Assembly: GCF_007846085.1 (NCBI RefSeq)
Contig: NZ_VOEJ01000003.1
Location: 186,001 to 250,000 of the forward strand
Direction of reading: 5' to 3'
From: Mucilaginibacter pallidiroseus
GTDB lineage: Bacteria; Bacteroidota; Bacteroidia; Sphingobacteriales; Sphingobacteriaceae
Length of the DNA: 64,000 nt
The stretch's first letter is position 1. The number at the start of each line of letters is the position of its first letter. The notes under the pieces were generated by a model, which worked only from the letters and a program-made list of their open reading frames with translations, was not told where the DNA came from and did not search any database. Of the stretch, positions 51,912-60,956 are shown piece after piece. Position numbers and translations under genes: made by a program.

Positions 51912-53108
51912 ATGCAGGTTAAAAAAAGTTTAATTCCGCTGGCCCTTGGCGGCCTGGGTATAGGCACTACCGAGTTTGTGATGATGGGTGTATTGCCCGA
52001 TATTTCTAAAGGCTTTGGCATTACCATTCCCGAGGCAGGACACGTGATTTCGGCTTATGCGATGGGCGTGGTTGTTGGTGCGCCTTTACTTACCGTGGCG
52101 GCAAGTAACATCGCCCCAAAAAAGATTCTATTTTGGCTCATGGCAATGTTTACCGTATTTAATACGCTATCTGCTTTTGCGCCAAGCCCTGTGGTTTTAT
52201 TGTTGGCCCGATTTTTTTCGGGCCTGCCGCATGGTGCATTTTTTGGCGTAGGATCGGTAGTGGCCAGTCGCCTGGCCGATAAGGGTAAACAGGCGCAGGC
52301 TATATCAGTAATGTTTGCGGGTCTTACTATTGCCAACCTGCTTACGGTGCCAATAGGCACGTATATAGGTCACCATTATTCGTGGCGATATACCTTTGGC
52401 AGCGTTGGTTTAATAGGCGCAGTTACCATGGCATCTTTGTATGTTTTACTGCCGGCGCTACCTGTATCACGCAGCGGAGATTTCAAATCAGAATTAAAGG
52501 TTTTCGCCCGGGTAGAGCCCTGGTTAATTGTGCTTATTACATCAATAGGTACAGGCGGCTTGTTTTGCTGGATCAGCTACATTGCCCCACTCATGACCGA
52601 GGTTACCCATCTTGATGTATCAACTGTACCGTATGTAATGGTTATAGCCGGGTTCGGTATGGTGGTGGGTAACGTTGCTGGTGGCAAACTGGCTGATAAA
52701 CTTAACCCGCTAACTGCCTGCATTGTGTTACTGATAGCAATGGCCGTAGGCCTGCTGGCCATTTACTTTTTATCGTGGCAACCGGCATTATCGCTCATTC
52801 TTACTTTTGTGGCGGGCAGCTTATCAATAGCCCTTGCAGCGCCCATACAGGTGTTAATGATTAAAACTACGCAGGGTGCCGAAATGCTGGGCGCATCTAT
52901 AACACAGGCTGCCTTTAACATAGGTAATGCTTTAGGTGCCTTTTTAGGAGGCTTACCAATTGAGATGGGTTACGGCTACACATCGCCTGAGTTGGTTGGG
53001 GCAGCTATGGCCGTAGTGGGCGCAGGCTTTGCCTGGTTGCTTATTATCCGCAACCGGAAAGCTGATATTACCAAGGTTGAAGCCGCTTCACAACTACAGG
53101 TTTCATAA
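51912..53108 (+). CDS. MFS transporter (AraJ/arabinose-efflux-like)
   Basis: A 398-residue permease with twelve predicted helices. The N-terminal GIGTTEFVMMGVLPDISKGFG is typical of the AraJ/PbuE-like drug/sugar efflux subfamily, and the first loop-helix reads AGHVISAYAMGVVVGAPLLT. It exports small molecules by proton antiport; the substrate is unknown. Confidence 0.92.
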   Translation: MQVKKSLIPLALGGLGIGTTEFVMMGVLPDISKGFGITIPEAGHVISAYAMGVVVGAPLLTVAASNIAPKKILFWLMAMFTVFNTLSAFAPSPVVLLLARFFSGLPHGAFFGVGSVVASRLADKGKQAQAISVMFAGLTIANLLTVPIGTYIGHHYSWRYTFGSVGLIGAVTMASLYVLLPALPVSRSGDFKSELKVFARVEPWLIVLITSIGTGGLFCWISYIAPLMTEVTHLDVSTVPYVMVIAGFGMVVGNVAGGKLADKLNPLTACIVLLIAMAVGLLAIYFLSWQPALSLILTFVAGSLSIALAAPIQVLMIKTTQGAEMLGASITQAAFNIGNALGAFLGGLPIEMGYGYTSPELVGAAMAVVGAGFAWLLIIRNRKADITKVEAASQLQVS

Positions 53109-53237
53109 TTTACTTTGGTGTTAGTAGTGTTGTAAAAGGTATTGTTCATTTTGTGAAATGAACGGAGCGTGGTCTTTAGACTCTTGACAATCGGTGATAT
53201 CTTGCTAAATTGCACATGCAATCATAATCCCGAAAGC

Positions 53238-53906
53238 ATGACTGTAGACGAAATATTAGGGAAATTAAAAGCCCTAAGAAACGAGAAGATGTTTGCCCAT
53301 AACATCAAGTATGGCGCTACTGAACAAAATCAGTTCGGTGTTAAAATGGGCGACATAAGGGCACTTGCCAAGCCTATCAAAACCAACCAGCAACTGGCAA
53401 TAGACCTATGGGCTACCGGCAACATCGAGGCGCGTTTTTTGGCAACCCTTATCATCAAGCCTGAAATGCTATCACCAGCAGAACTGGACGAAATGGTGCG
53501 CTCCATAAACTTTGCTCCACTGGCCGACTGGTTTAATTCGTACGTAGTTAAAGAGTATCCAGGGAAGGAAGATTTGCGCGAGGGCTGGATGCGGGCCGAA
53601 AATGCATATGCCGCACGGGCCGGCTGGAGCTTAACTGCAGGAAGGGTAACGCGCAATCCCGAAGGCATTGATCTTGCTGCCCTGCTTGACAGAATTGAAA
53701 GGGAAATGCCAAACGCTGGTCCTGAAACGCAGTGGACCATGAATACTACCCTTGCACAAATTGGTATAAACCATCCGGCTTACCGTGAACGCGCATTAGT
53801 TATAGGCGAAAAGCTTGGCATCTACCGCGACTTCCCGGTATCGAAGGGTTGTACATCGCCCTTTGCCCCTATCTGGATAAATGAGATGGTAAGCCGACAA
53901 AAGTAA
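53238..53906 (+). CDS. DNA alkylation repair protein (AlkD/HEAT-like)
   Basis: A 222-residue HEAT-repeat-like protein of the DNA alkylation repair family. Blocks seen: KYGATEQNQFGVKMGDIRALAK, LADWFNSYVVKEYPG, RAENAYAARAGWSLTAGRV and NTTLAQIGINHPAYRERAL. AlkD glycosylases remove alkylated bases; some family members lack activity. The frame is open 23 codons upstream, but the ATG at 53238 (MTVDEILGKL) gives the family N-terminus. Confidence 0.88.
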   Translation: MTVDEILGKLKALRNEKMFAHNIKYGATEQNQFGVKMGDIRALAKPIKTNQQLAIDLWATGNIEARFLATLIIKPEMLSPAELDEMVRSINFAPLADWFNSYVVKEYPGKEDLREGWMRAENAYAARAGWSLTAGRVTRNPEGIDLAALLDRIEREMPNAGPETQWTMNTTLAQIGINHPAYRERALVIGEKLGIYRDFPVSKGCTSPFAPIWINEMVSRQK

Positions 53907-53934
53907 TCACGAGTAACCGCGCTTTTTAGCTCAA

Positions 53935-55290
53935 TTATTTTTTGACCTTTTGTAATATCCCGGGGTAAAGTATTCCGTCTGTTTTAAGCGTAATACCAAG
54001 CAGGTTGGCTATTAACGGTGCAATATCTTCCTGATCCATTATAGGCAACACCGTTCCGGGTTTAATGCCACGGCCAAATGCTACAAAACCCGTTTGTATA
54101 TCTTTAAAATCTGTAGGCAGGTAGCCGTGTGTGCCGCCTTTGGCTGCTGTTAAAAGTTCTCCTTTGGCAGTAGCACCAAAGCTAACGCCTCGGTTTGCTG
54201 CAAGTGCAAGCGCCGCATTCGGGTCGCCCTGCGCAGCGGTTAACTGCTTTTTATCCAGTATATGAAAAAGCTTTTTAATCCCATCCGGCAAGTTTGCAAG
54301 CGCTTTGTTCACTTTATCAAGCGTGGCCTTATCATTTGGGTTACACAGGTGCAAAAACGCAGAACCACCGCTTGCCTGGAAGTACGCCCTCCAGTCCTCC
54401 TTTTTATCGTTATCATATAAACCGGCCTTGGCAAGCATCACGTTTACGTTTACCTGGGTATGTGTATCAACAAAGCCGTGGTCGCCGGTAATAATGAAGG
54501 TGGTATTATCCTTTATGCCTGCCATTTCAACAGCATTCATAATCGTCTTAACAGCATAGTCGGCCCCTGCCACTGCCGAACGCACTTTATCGCCGTCACG
54601 CCCCTGCTCGTGCTCAAAATGATCTGTAAGTGCAATGTGAATAGCTAAAAATGCCGGTTTGTATTTACGCACGATGTAGGCCGCCATGCGCGCCTTGTTT
54701 TGGTCGCTATTGTAAAAATCTAACGTAGCACCAAACTCGCCGAATTTGCCAATGGCATTATCCTGTACTTCCTGGTACAACTGCTTAGGGTTCGACTCCT
54801 CATACATTGCCTTTATCTCATCCTTCTTTTCACCTTTGCCTTTGGGCAATATGACATACTCGGGCAGGTTATAATCTATGGGTGCCCCAACAGTTACCGG
54901 CCAGCTCACACCCGCGGTAGTTAAACCTGCTTCTTTAGCAGCAGTCCACAAGGTGGGTACTTTAATATCTTTATAGTACCAAAACCACTTGCCTGTAATG
55001 CCAAGGGGCTCAACCGGTGTATTGTAATAAATGCCATGTTTTGCGGGCAATACTCCGGTAATGATAGATGTGTGCGACGGATAGGTTACCGTTGGGAAAC
55101 TGCCTCGAACACCTTCGGCATATGAGCCGGTCTGCATGCCCTGCCTCACGTTTACCATTGCCCAGCTTGGGTCCATATAAAACTCGGGGCGCAGGCCATC
55201 AATGCTTATCAAAATTACATGCTTATCCTGGGCATGGGCCAGTGTTGCCACAAGCAGGCATGTAGCAATACTCTTTAATACTTTCTTCAT
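53935..55290 (-). CDS. ENPP-type nucleotide pyrophosphatase/phosphodiesterase, exported
   Basis: A 451-residue protein of the alkaline phosphatase superfamily with signal peptide LVATLAHAQ. Metal and nucleophile motifs: ILISIDGLRPEFY (first Asp), FPTVTYPSHTSIITG (nucleophile Thr ~70), ALTDHFEHEQGRD, and ITGDHGFVDTH (~270). The family hydrolyses nucleotide or phospholipid phosphodiesters; here it is probably periplasmic. A stop in the next convergent gene is 28 bases away. Confidence 0.92.
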   Translation of the reverse strand: MKKVLKSIATCLLVATLAHAQDKHVILISIDGLRPEFYMDPSWAMVNVRQGMQTGSYAEGVRGSFPTVTYPSHTSIITGVLPAKHGIYYNTPVEPLGITGKWFWYYKDIKVPTLWTAAKEAGLTTAGVSWPVTVGAPIDYNLPEYVILPKGKGEKKDEIKAMYEESNPKQLYQEVQDNAIGKFGEFGATLDFYNSDQNKARMAAYIVRKYKPAFLAIHIALTDHFEHEQGRDGDKVRSAVAGADYAVKTIMNAVEMAGIKDNTTFIITGDHGFVDTHTQVNVNVMLAKAGLYDNDKKEDWRAYFQASGGSAFLHLCNPNDKATLDKVNKALANLPDGIKKLFHILDKKQLTAAQGDPNAALALAANRGVSFGATAKGELLTAAKGGTHGYLPTDFKDIQTGFVAFGRGIKPGTVLPIMDQEDIAPLIANLLGITLKTDGILYPGILQKVKK

Positions 55291-55462
55291 AGCGTGTTAG
55301 TTGCGAAAGTATTCCATATATATTAAAAACAGGTTAAATGCACATTAAAGGCAATTAACCAACAGCTTTGTTACACATTATCTCCCAAAAAAGGGGTGAT
55401 AAAAATATAGCTGTAACTTTAAGTCGCAAAAGTTTTATTTATCTTGATTAAAAATTTAAACC

Positions 55463-55843
55463 ATGAAAAAGGTAACGGGTATAGGCGGCATTTTCTTTAA
55501 ATGTGATGACGTAAAAAAAATGAACGAGTGGTATGCTAATAACTTAGGGATTGATACCAGCCCGCACGGCACAGTTTTTCAATGGCGGGATGCAGAAGAT
55601 CCTGAAAAAACAGCTTACACCGTTTGGAGCACCTTCCCGAAAGACACCCAATACTTTAATCCTTCCAAAAAAGATTTCATGATCAATTACCGGGTTGAAA
55701 ACATCGAAGACCTGGTTGATCAACTTAAAGCACAAGGTGTAACCATAGTAGATGAGTTGGCAACATATGAATATGGTAAGTTCATCCATATACTTGATCC
55801 GGAAGGGAATATTATTGAGTTGTTTGAGGCCGCGGGGGAGTAG
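55463..55843 (+). CDS. VOC-family protein (glyoxalase-like)
   Basis: A 126-residue VOC protein. GIGGIFFKCDDVKKMNEWYANNLG is the first repeat and IDFM-like KDFMINYRVENIEDLVDQLKAQG starts the second; GKFIHILDPEGNIIELFE ends it with the usual metal-binding Glu. It could be a lyase, isomerase or antibiotic-binding protein; the substrate is not evident. Confidence 0.9.
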   Translation: MKKVTGIGGIFFKCDDVKKMNEWYANNLGIDTSPHGTVFQWRDAEDPEKTAYTVWSTFPKDTQYFNPSKKDFMINYRVENIEDLVDQLKAQGVTIVDELATYEYGKFIHILDPEGNIIELFEAAGE

Positions 55844-55892
55844 GGATAAATTATCTCTTAATTAAATTATTTTTGAGTTATACTTTTTTTAA

Positions 55893-56183
55893 ATGAAATT
55901 GTTGACGTCAATCTCTTTAAGTTTAACTACGGGACTTTTTATTTACTATACATATCATCAATATGTGACTGGCCTAAATGTATTTTTAGCAAGCGTTGGA
56001 ATTGCCATCCTCGCAGTAATGCTTATATTAAATTTTCTGCTGCTTTCTAAATCAAGGGATATTAAAACCAGTTCGATTTGCTTCCTGCTATTTGTTGTAG
56101 GGTTGCCAGTAGGGCTTTACTTTGCAAACAAAACCAGCACCGGGATAAATAAAACCAATCCAAGAGTTTATATTCAAAAATAA
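55893..56183 (+). CDS. small membrane protein, function unknown
   Basis: A 96-residue protein with three hydrophobic helices (LTSISLSLTTGLFIYYTY, FLASVGIAILAVMLILNFLL, SICFLLFVVGLPVGLYF) and a short basic C-terminus. I do not recognise the family. It is 49 bases after the VOC gene and followed by a terminator, so it may be the second gene of that unit. Confidence 0.65.
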   Translation: MKLLTSISLSLTTGLFIYYTYHQYVTGLNVFLASVGIAILAVMLILNFLLLSKSRDIKTSSICFLLFVVGLPVGLYFANKTSTGINKTNPRVYIQK

Positions 56184-56242
56184 CAGTTTCTTACTGTTAC
56201 ATTCCAGATGATTATTTTACATATCGGGTAGTATTTTATAAG

Positions 56243-56274
56243 AAAAGCCTTTAATCTTCCGACTAAAGGCTTTT
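56243..56274. terminator. bidirectional terminator
   Basis: AAAAGCCTTTA (56243-56253) and TAAAGGCTTTT (56264-56274) form an 11-bp stem between the small membrane gene and the convergent tRNA-Arg. Confidence 0.88.
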
Positions 56275-56285
56275 GACTTTCTACG

Positions 56286-56357
56286 TGGTCCTGACGAGAA
56301 TCGAACTCATATCTAAAGTTTAGGAAACTTCTATTCTATCCGTTGAACTACAGGACC
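56286..56357 (-). tRNA. tRNA-Arg (anticodon CCT)
   Basis: The minus strand folds into a full cloverleaf of 72 bases: acceptor GGTCCTG with CAGGACC and discriminator A; D stem GTTC/GAAT; anticodon stem GAAGT/ACTTT around TTCCTAA, so the anticodon is CCT (reads AGG); T stem ATGAG/CTCGT around TTCGATT. The 3' CCA is not encoded. It lies 79 bases downstream of metG. Confidence 0.95.
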
Positions 56358-56436
56358 ATTTATTTCGGGAAGTGCAAATGTGCAAATTATAGCTGATTTA
56401 GTCAAACGATAATTTACACATCTGCGCATTCAGTGG

Positions 56437-58503
56437 CTATCTTATCACCGAGCCATTAGGCATGGCATCGGCCGGGGATACGAAGCTTAGTTTTCCTTCA
56501 GCATTTTCGGCCATTAATATCATACCTTGCGACATGATGCCCTTTATTTCCCTTGGCTCCAGGTTTACTAAAATGCTCACCTGCGTGCCAATTATTTTCT
56601 CGGGTTCATAATGCTCTGCAATGCCTGATACTACAGTTCGCTGATCGATACCCGTATCAATTGTAAGTTTAAGTAGCTTCTTCGTTTTAGCAACTTTCTC
56701 AGCCGTCAGTATTGTACCGGTACGGATGTCTAATCCAACAAAATCATCAAATGTAATGTTGGCCTTTGCAGGCGTTACCATAGGCTTTTGTGCTGTTAAA
56801 GCAGCTTGCTTTTTATCAGCCAGCTTTTGCACTTGTTTTTCTATAGCTTCATCTTCTACCTTTTCAAAAAGGAGCGCTGCAGGGTTTAACCGATGCCCGT
56901 TTGCAAACGTTACTTCCTGGTCAAAACCTAACGCTTGTATATTCAACATGCCAAATATCTTGTCTGCTGTTGTCGGTAAAAACGGCTGCAGGCATGTAGC
57001 CAGATGGCCAATAAGTACCAAACTATTTTGCAGGGCTGTTTTGGCAGCTTCGGGATCTGTTTTTATAGTTTTCCAAGGCTCCTGCTCTGTAAGGTAACGG
57101 TTACCAAGGCGTGACATATCCATTACGTTTTGCAGGGCTTGCCTAAATCGGTATGCCTCCAGATTTTTACCCAACTCATCATATAACGTGCCTATTTCTG
57201 TATCAAGGCTGGCATCAGTAAGTTTAACGTGTTCGCCGGCGCTTTCAACCTTGCCATCGTAATACTTATGCATCAGTATCATTACGCGGTTTACGTAATT
57301 ACCTAAAATAGCCACTAACTCGTTATTAACACGGGCCTGATAATCTTTCCAGGTAAACTCACTGTCGCTGGTTTCGGGCAGTATTGATGTAAGCACATAG
57401 CGCAATTCGTCCTGCTTGCCCGGAAACTCTTCAAGGTATTCATGCAGCCAAACAGCGTGGTTACGTGATGTTGAAAGTTTATCGCCCTCCAGGTTTAGAA
57501 ACTCGTTAGCGGGTACATTTTGCGGCAAAATATAATCACCATGCGCTTTAAGTATGGCCGGGAATATGATGCAATGGAATACAATGTTATCCTTGCCAAT
57601 AAAGTGGATAAGGCAAGATTCATCCTGCGAATCAGCCTGTTTTTTCCAGTACTGTTGCCAATCTTTACCGTTATCAGTTGCCCATTGTTTTGTGGCAGAT
57701 ATGTAGCCAATCGGCGCATCCATCCAAACGTAAAGCTTCTTGCCTTTGGCTTCTTCGAGCGGCACATCTATGCCCCAGTCAAGGTCGCGGGTCATGGAGC
57801 GAGGTTGTAAGCCCTGCTTTAACCATGAGCGACATTGGCCAAATACGTTTACTTTCCATTCGCCGTCCTTCTCGTCAATCCATTTTTCCAGCCACGGCTG
57901 ATATTTATCAAGCGGAAGATACCAGTGTTTGGTTGGCTTCAAAACCGGGGTTTTACCGCTTAGCGTAGATACCGGGCTTATTAAATCGGTTGGATTGAGC
58001 GATGTACCGCAGTTTTCGCACTGGTCGCCATAAGCACGGTCATTACTGCAAACCGGGCATGTACCAGTTATATATCTGTCGGCTAAAAATTGCTGGTAAT
58101 CCTCGTCAAAATACTGCTCGGAAAACTTCTCTACAAACTCTCCTTTTTCATATAAATTCAGGAAAAACTCCTTCGACAGGTCATGATGGATGGCCGAAGA
58201 TGTGCGATGGTAAATATCAAATGCAATCCCAAAATCTTCAAAACTTTGCTTGATCTGGTTATGGTATTTATCGATTATTGCCTGCGGCGTAGTATCTTCT
58301 TTTTTTGCTTTAATGGTGATAGCCGCTCCATGCTCGTCGGATCCGCAGATGTATACTACATCCTTTTTCATCAGCCTAAGGTAGCGCACAAAAATATCGG
58401 CAGGTAAATAAGCACCTGCAAGGTGGCCAATGTGCAGCGGCCCGTTTGCGTAAGGCAGCGCAGATGTGATAGTGTATCTTTTATATTTGTTTAATTGCGA
58501 CAT
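56437..58503 (-). CDS. metG: methionyl-tRNA synthetase
   Basis: A 688-residue class I synthetase. It has HIGH at 24-27 (PLHIGHLAGAYL), the zinc knuckle CPVCSNDRAYGDQCENCG (~145), KLSTS as the KMSKS-type loop (~335), and a C-terminal tRNA-binding domain (~590-688, FDDFVGLDIRTGTIL ... GIAEHYEPEKIIG). It charges tRNA-Met. The frame extends nine codons upstream, but the ATG at 58503 fits better. Confidence 0.97.
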   Translation of the reverse strand: MSQLNKYKRYTITSALPYANGPLHIGHLAGAYLPADIFVRYLRLMKKDVVYICGSDEHGAAITIKAKKEDTTPQAIIDKYHNQIKQSFEDFGIAFDIYHRTSSAIHHDLSKEFFLNLYEKGEFVEKFSEQYFDEDYQQFLADRYITGTCPVCSNDRAYGDQCENCGTSLNPTDLISPVSTLSGKTPVLKPTKHWYLPLDKYQPWLEKWIDEKDGEWKVNVFGQCRSWLKQGLQPRSMTRDLDWGIDVPLEEAKGKKLYVWMDAPIGYISATKQWATDNGKDWQQYWKKQADSQDESCLIHFIGKDNIVFHCIIFPAILKAHGDYILPQNVPANEFLNLEGDKLSTSRNHAVWLHEYLEEFPGKQDELRYVLTSILPETSDSEFTWKDYQARVNNELVAILGNYVNRVMILMHKYYDGKVESAGEHVKLTDASLDTEIGTLYDELGKNLEAYRFRQALQNVMDMSRLGNRYLTEQEPWKTIKTDPEAAKTALQNSLVLIGHLATCLQPFLPTTADKIFGMLNIQALGFDQEVTFANGHRLNPAALLFEKVEDEAIEKQVQKLADKKQAALTAQKPMVTPAKANITFDDFVGLDIRTGTILTAEKVAKTKKLLKLTIDTGIDQRTVVSGIAEHYEPEKIIGTQVSILVNLEPREIKGIMSQGMILMAENAEGKLSFVSPADAMPNGSVIR

Positions 58504-58527
58504 TAAGCGGCGATGTTTATTAATTTG

Positions 58528-58535
58528 CAAAGATA
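58528..58535 (-). promoter_or_regulatory. metG -7 box
   Basis: On the minus strand TATCTTTG matches TAnnTTTG exactly, 24 bases before the ATG. A TTTG lies 14 bases upstream of it, slightly closer than typical. Confidence 0.5.
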
Positions 58536-58614
58536 AATCTTTTAAGTCACAAAGTTTGAAAGACGCAACTTAAGAGACATACAACGTACATATACCGATC
58601 ACTCTTTCACATCT

Positions 58615-59535
58615 ATGCGAACTTTCGACCAATCGCACTCAGTTATCATTCCGCCTTACTTAAAAAAGGGCAACAAAGTTGCCATAACCTGCCCTGCCAA
58701 AAAGCTGCCAATACCGATGACAGATGCCATTAATCTATTAACGGATTGGGGCCTGGAAGTAATATTGGGCGATACGGTAAATGCATCGTATCATCAATTT
58801 GCCGGAGATGACGATACCCGCGCGGCTGATATGCAGCGCTTTGTTGACGACCCCGAGATAAGAGCAATTTTTGCAGCGCGTGGCGGGTACGGTACTATCA
58901 GGATGATTGATAAGGTAGATTTTGCCCCAATGGTAGCCAATCCAAAATGGTTGGTAGGGTTTAGCGATATTACACTCCTGCACGCCCATTTAATAAGCAA
59001 TTTTAACGTTGCCTGTATACACGGACAAATGCCTTTAAACATTCCGGATGCATCGGCTTATTCTTTACAAACACTGCACGCTGCGCTATTTGGCGATACA
59101 TTAAACTACACGCTTCAGCCGAATAGCAATAATCGTTTAGGTGAAGCTGCCGGTGTACTGGTGGGAGGCAATTTGTCTCTGCTCATTGCTGCAAATGGCT
59201 CGATAAGCGATTTAGATTACTCAGGAAAGATTCTTTTTCTCGAAGAAGTGGGCGAATATCTTTATGCCACCGATAGGATGTTACGCAGCCTTAAAAGGGC
59301 CGGTAAATTGAACGATTTGGCCGGGCTTATCATCGGCGGCTTTACAGACATGAAGGATAATGATACCCCTTTCGGCCAAACGTTGCCCGAAATTGTAATG
59401 GACGTAGTGAGGGAGTATAGCTACCCGGTTTGTTTTGATTTTCCGGCCGGGCACATTGCTAACAATTGCAGCTTAGTTTTAGGCACAGCCTTGACTATGA
59501 ATGTTAAAACACATTCGGTAGAAATCAGTTATTAA
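58615..59535 (+). CDS. LD-carboxypeptidase (S66 family)
   Basis: A 306-residue S66 peptidase. The nucleophile serine is in WLVGFSDITLLH (~122), upstream FAARGGYGTIRM fits the family, and Glu and His residues of the triad are expected in FLEEVGEYLY (~205) and in the C-terminal PAGHIANN (~280). It should remove terminal D-alanine from peptidoglycan tetrapeptides in recycling. No signal peptide, so cytoplasmic. Confidence 0.93.
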   Translation: MRTFDQSHSVIIPPYLKKGNKVAITCPAKKLPIPMTDAINLLTDWGLEVILGDTVNASYHQFAGDDDTRAADMQRFVDDPEIRAIFAARGGYGTIRMIDKVDFAPMVANPKWLVGFSDITLLHAHLISNFNVACIHGQMPLNIPDASAYSLQTLHAALFGDTLNYTLQPNSNNRLGEAAGVLVGGNLSLLIAANGSISDLDYSGKILFLEEVGEYLYATDRMLRSLKRAGKLNDLAGLIIGGFTDMKDNDTPFGQTLPEIVMDVVREYSYPVCFDFPAGHIANNCSLVLGTALTMNVKTHSVEISY

Positions 59536-59555
59536 TCAAACCTAAATAATATTTT

Positions 59556-59963
59556 ATGGCAATATTTCATTCACTTAACAAGTACCGTGATTTCGGTCTG
59601 TTGGTTATACGCGTTGGCCTGGGCGCTATGTTTATATTTCACGGATATCCCAAATTGATGGGCGGTCCTGCGGGATGGGCAGAAATAGGTGCGTCGACAA
59701 AAGTAGTGGGCATCAACTTTGCCCCCGTTTTTTGGGGACTGATGGCTGCATTATCTGAAGCTTTGGGCGGATTTTTAATATTAATAGGGTTGATATTCAG
59801 ACCGGCATGTTTGTTATTGCTTATAACCCTTGTGATAGCTGCTATAACACACTTTGTTAAAGGCGATGGCTTACCAGGCGCAAGCCACGCAATAGAAGCG
59901 GCCGTGATGTTTACAGGCTTATTCATTATCGGCCCCGGCAGGTATAGCGTGGACAGGAAGTAG
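59556..59963 (+). CDS. DoxX-family membrane protein
   Basis: A 135-residue protein with four hydrophobic helices. The family signature DFGLLVIRVGLGAMFIFHGYPKLMGG opens it and EALGGFLILIGLIFRPACLL follows. It is the third DoxX-like protein in the window and stands 20 bases after the LD-carboxypeptidase gene. Role unknown; DoxX proteins have been tied to membrane redox functions. Confidence 0.92.
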   Translation: MAIFHSLNKYRDFGLLVIRVGLGAMFIFHGYPKLMGGPAGWAEIGASTKVVGINFAPVFWGLMAALSEALGGFLILIGLIFRPACLLLLITLVIAAITHFVKGDGLPGASHAIEAAVMFTGLFIIGPGRYSVDRK

Positions 59964-59980
59964 CCAAGTGCTATTAAAAT

Positions 59981-60011
59981 AAAAAAGGGTATCAGTTTGA
60001 TACCCTTTTTT
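59981..60011. terminator. bidirectional terminator
   Basis: AAAAAAGGGTATC (59981-59993) and GATACCCTTTTTT (59999-60011) make a 13-bp stem between the DoxX gene and the convergent DUF1735 gene. Confidence 0.92.
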
Positions 60012-60028
60012 ATTAAAGAAAATTCCTA

Positions 60029-60937
60029 TTATCTCGGACCGATATATGTTAACGTATCCGTAGCGGCTCTATGAGCCGGACCATTACCCCAATAAAACGA
60101 GATATAAAATGTTTTAGTGGCTGGATCGTAACGGTTATCATAAGATTCTAAATTTTTTAGAGCTGGGTTACTGCTTGCGCTCATAGTTACCTTATTAGTA
60201 GTAGGGTTTACAGTAATTGTAGTTCCGTCTATACCGGCAATACCACCACCATTAGCCCAAAGCTGAGTAAAGGATACTGAGTTTGGCCCTAATGTAATCA
60301 GCTCTCTATTGGCAATACCTTTTACAGTATAACCCATTAAGCCACCAGTATCACCTTGTCTAACAACGTATCCTTTTAAGGCATAAACTCCATCATATTG
60401 ATTTTTCGCGCCAACACTATACAATACAGTTCCATAATTTGAGCTTACGGCGCCTGCGCTTGTAGAAGTAATTTTTAATGGAAGGATGTAAGCTTGCTGC
60501 AAATCGAATAGATTAGTTTTCAGCTTTACCACAATATCTGCCTTACGTTGCCCTGCTTTGATTACTACACTTGAAGGCATAGTGTACACGGTTGAAGGTA
60601 GAACTACGGAAGTTTGTGGCGAATGAGCAGCATTATAAGCCTTAAGCGCATCTAAATCCAAACCTAAGTTTACAGTAACGTCAGACGTAGGTAAACTACT
60701 TCCCGAGTATGAAACCTGTACAAGCATTTCAGTCTCGGTGGTAGATATATTGTAAGACCTTGAGTAACGTGTAAACCCTGCGGTAACATCAGCAGGCTGA
60801 TCACCGGTAGTAGATGTAGACCAGCCAACCACTGCTGGCGAACCGCTTGGATCAATATTCGCGGTCTTATCTTTCAAGCAAGATGCTAAACTCAACATGA
60901 GTACAGACATCAATGATAAACCTAATACTTTTTTCAT
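60029..60937 (-). CDS. DUF1735-domain surface lipoprotein
   Basis: A 302-residue lipoprotein (lipobox LSLASC, Cys ~20). The N-terminal half (~60-165) is the DUF1735 immunoglobulin-like domain typical of proteins beside SusC/SusD, with a second domain of about 120 residues that resembles glycan-binding modules. It likely sits on the cell surface and helps bind the glycan used by the locus. It is the last gene of the susC-susD unit, 19 bases after susD. Confidence 0.85.
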   Translation of the reverse strand: MKKVLGLSLMSVLMLSLASCLKDKTANIDPSGSPAVVGWSTSTTGDQPADVTAGFTRYSRSYNISTTETEMLVQVSYSGSSLPTSDVTVNLGLDLDALKAYNAAHSPQTSVVLPSTVYTMPSSVVIKAGQRKADIVVKLKTNLFDLQQAYILPLKITSTSAGAVSSNYGTVLYSVGAKNQYDGVYALKGYVVRQGDTGGLMGYTVKGIANRELITLGPNSVSFTQLWANGGGIAGIDGTTITVNPTTNKVTMSASSNPALKNLESYDNRYDPATKTFYISFYWGNGPAHRAATDTLTYIGPR

Positions 60938-60956
60938 TTTCTTATTAATTTAATAA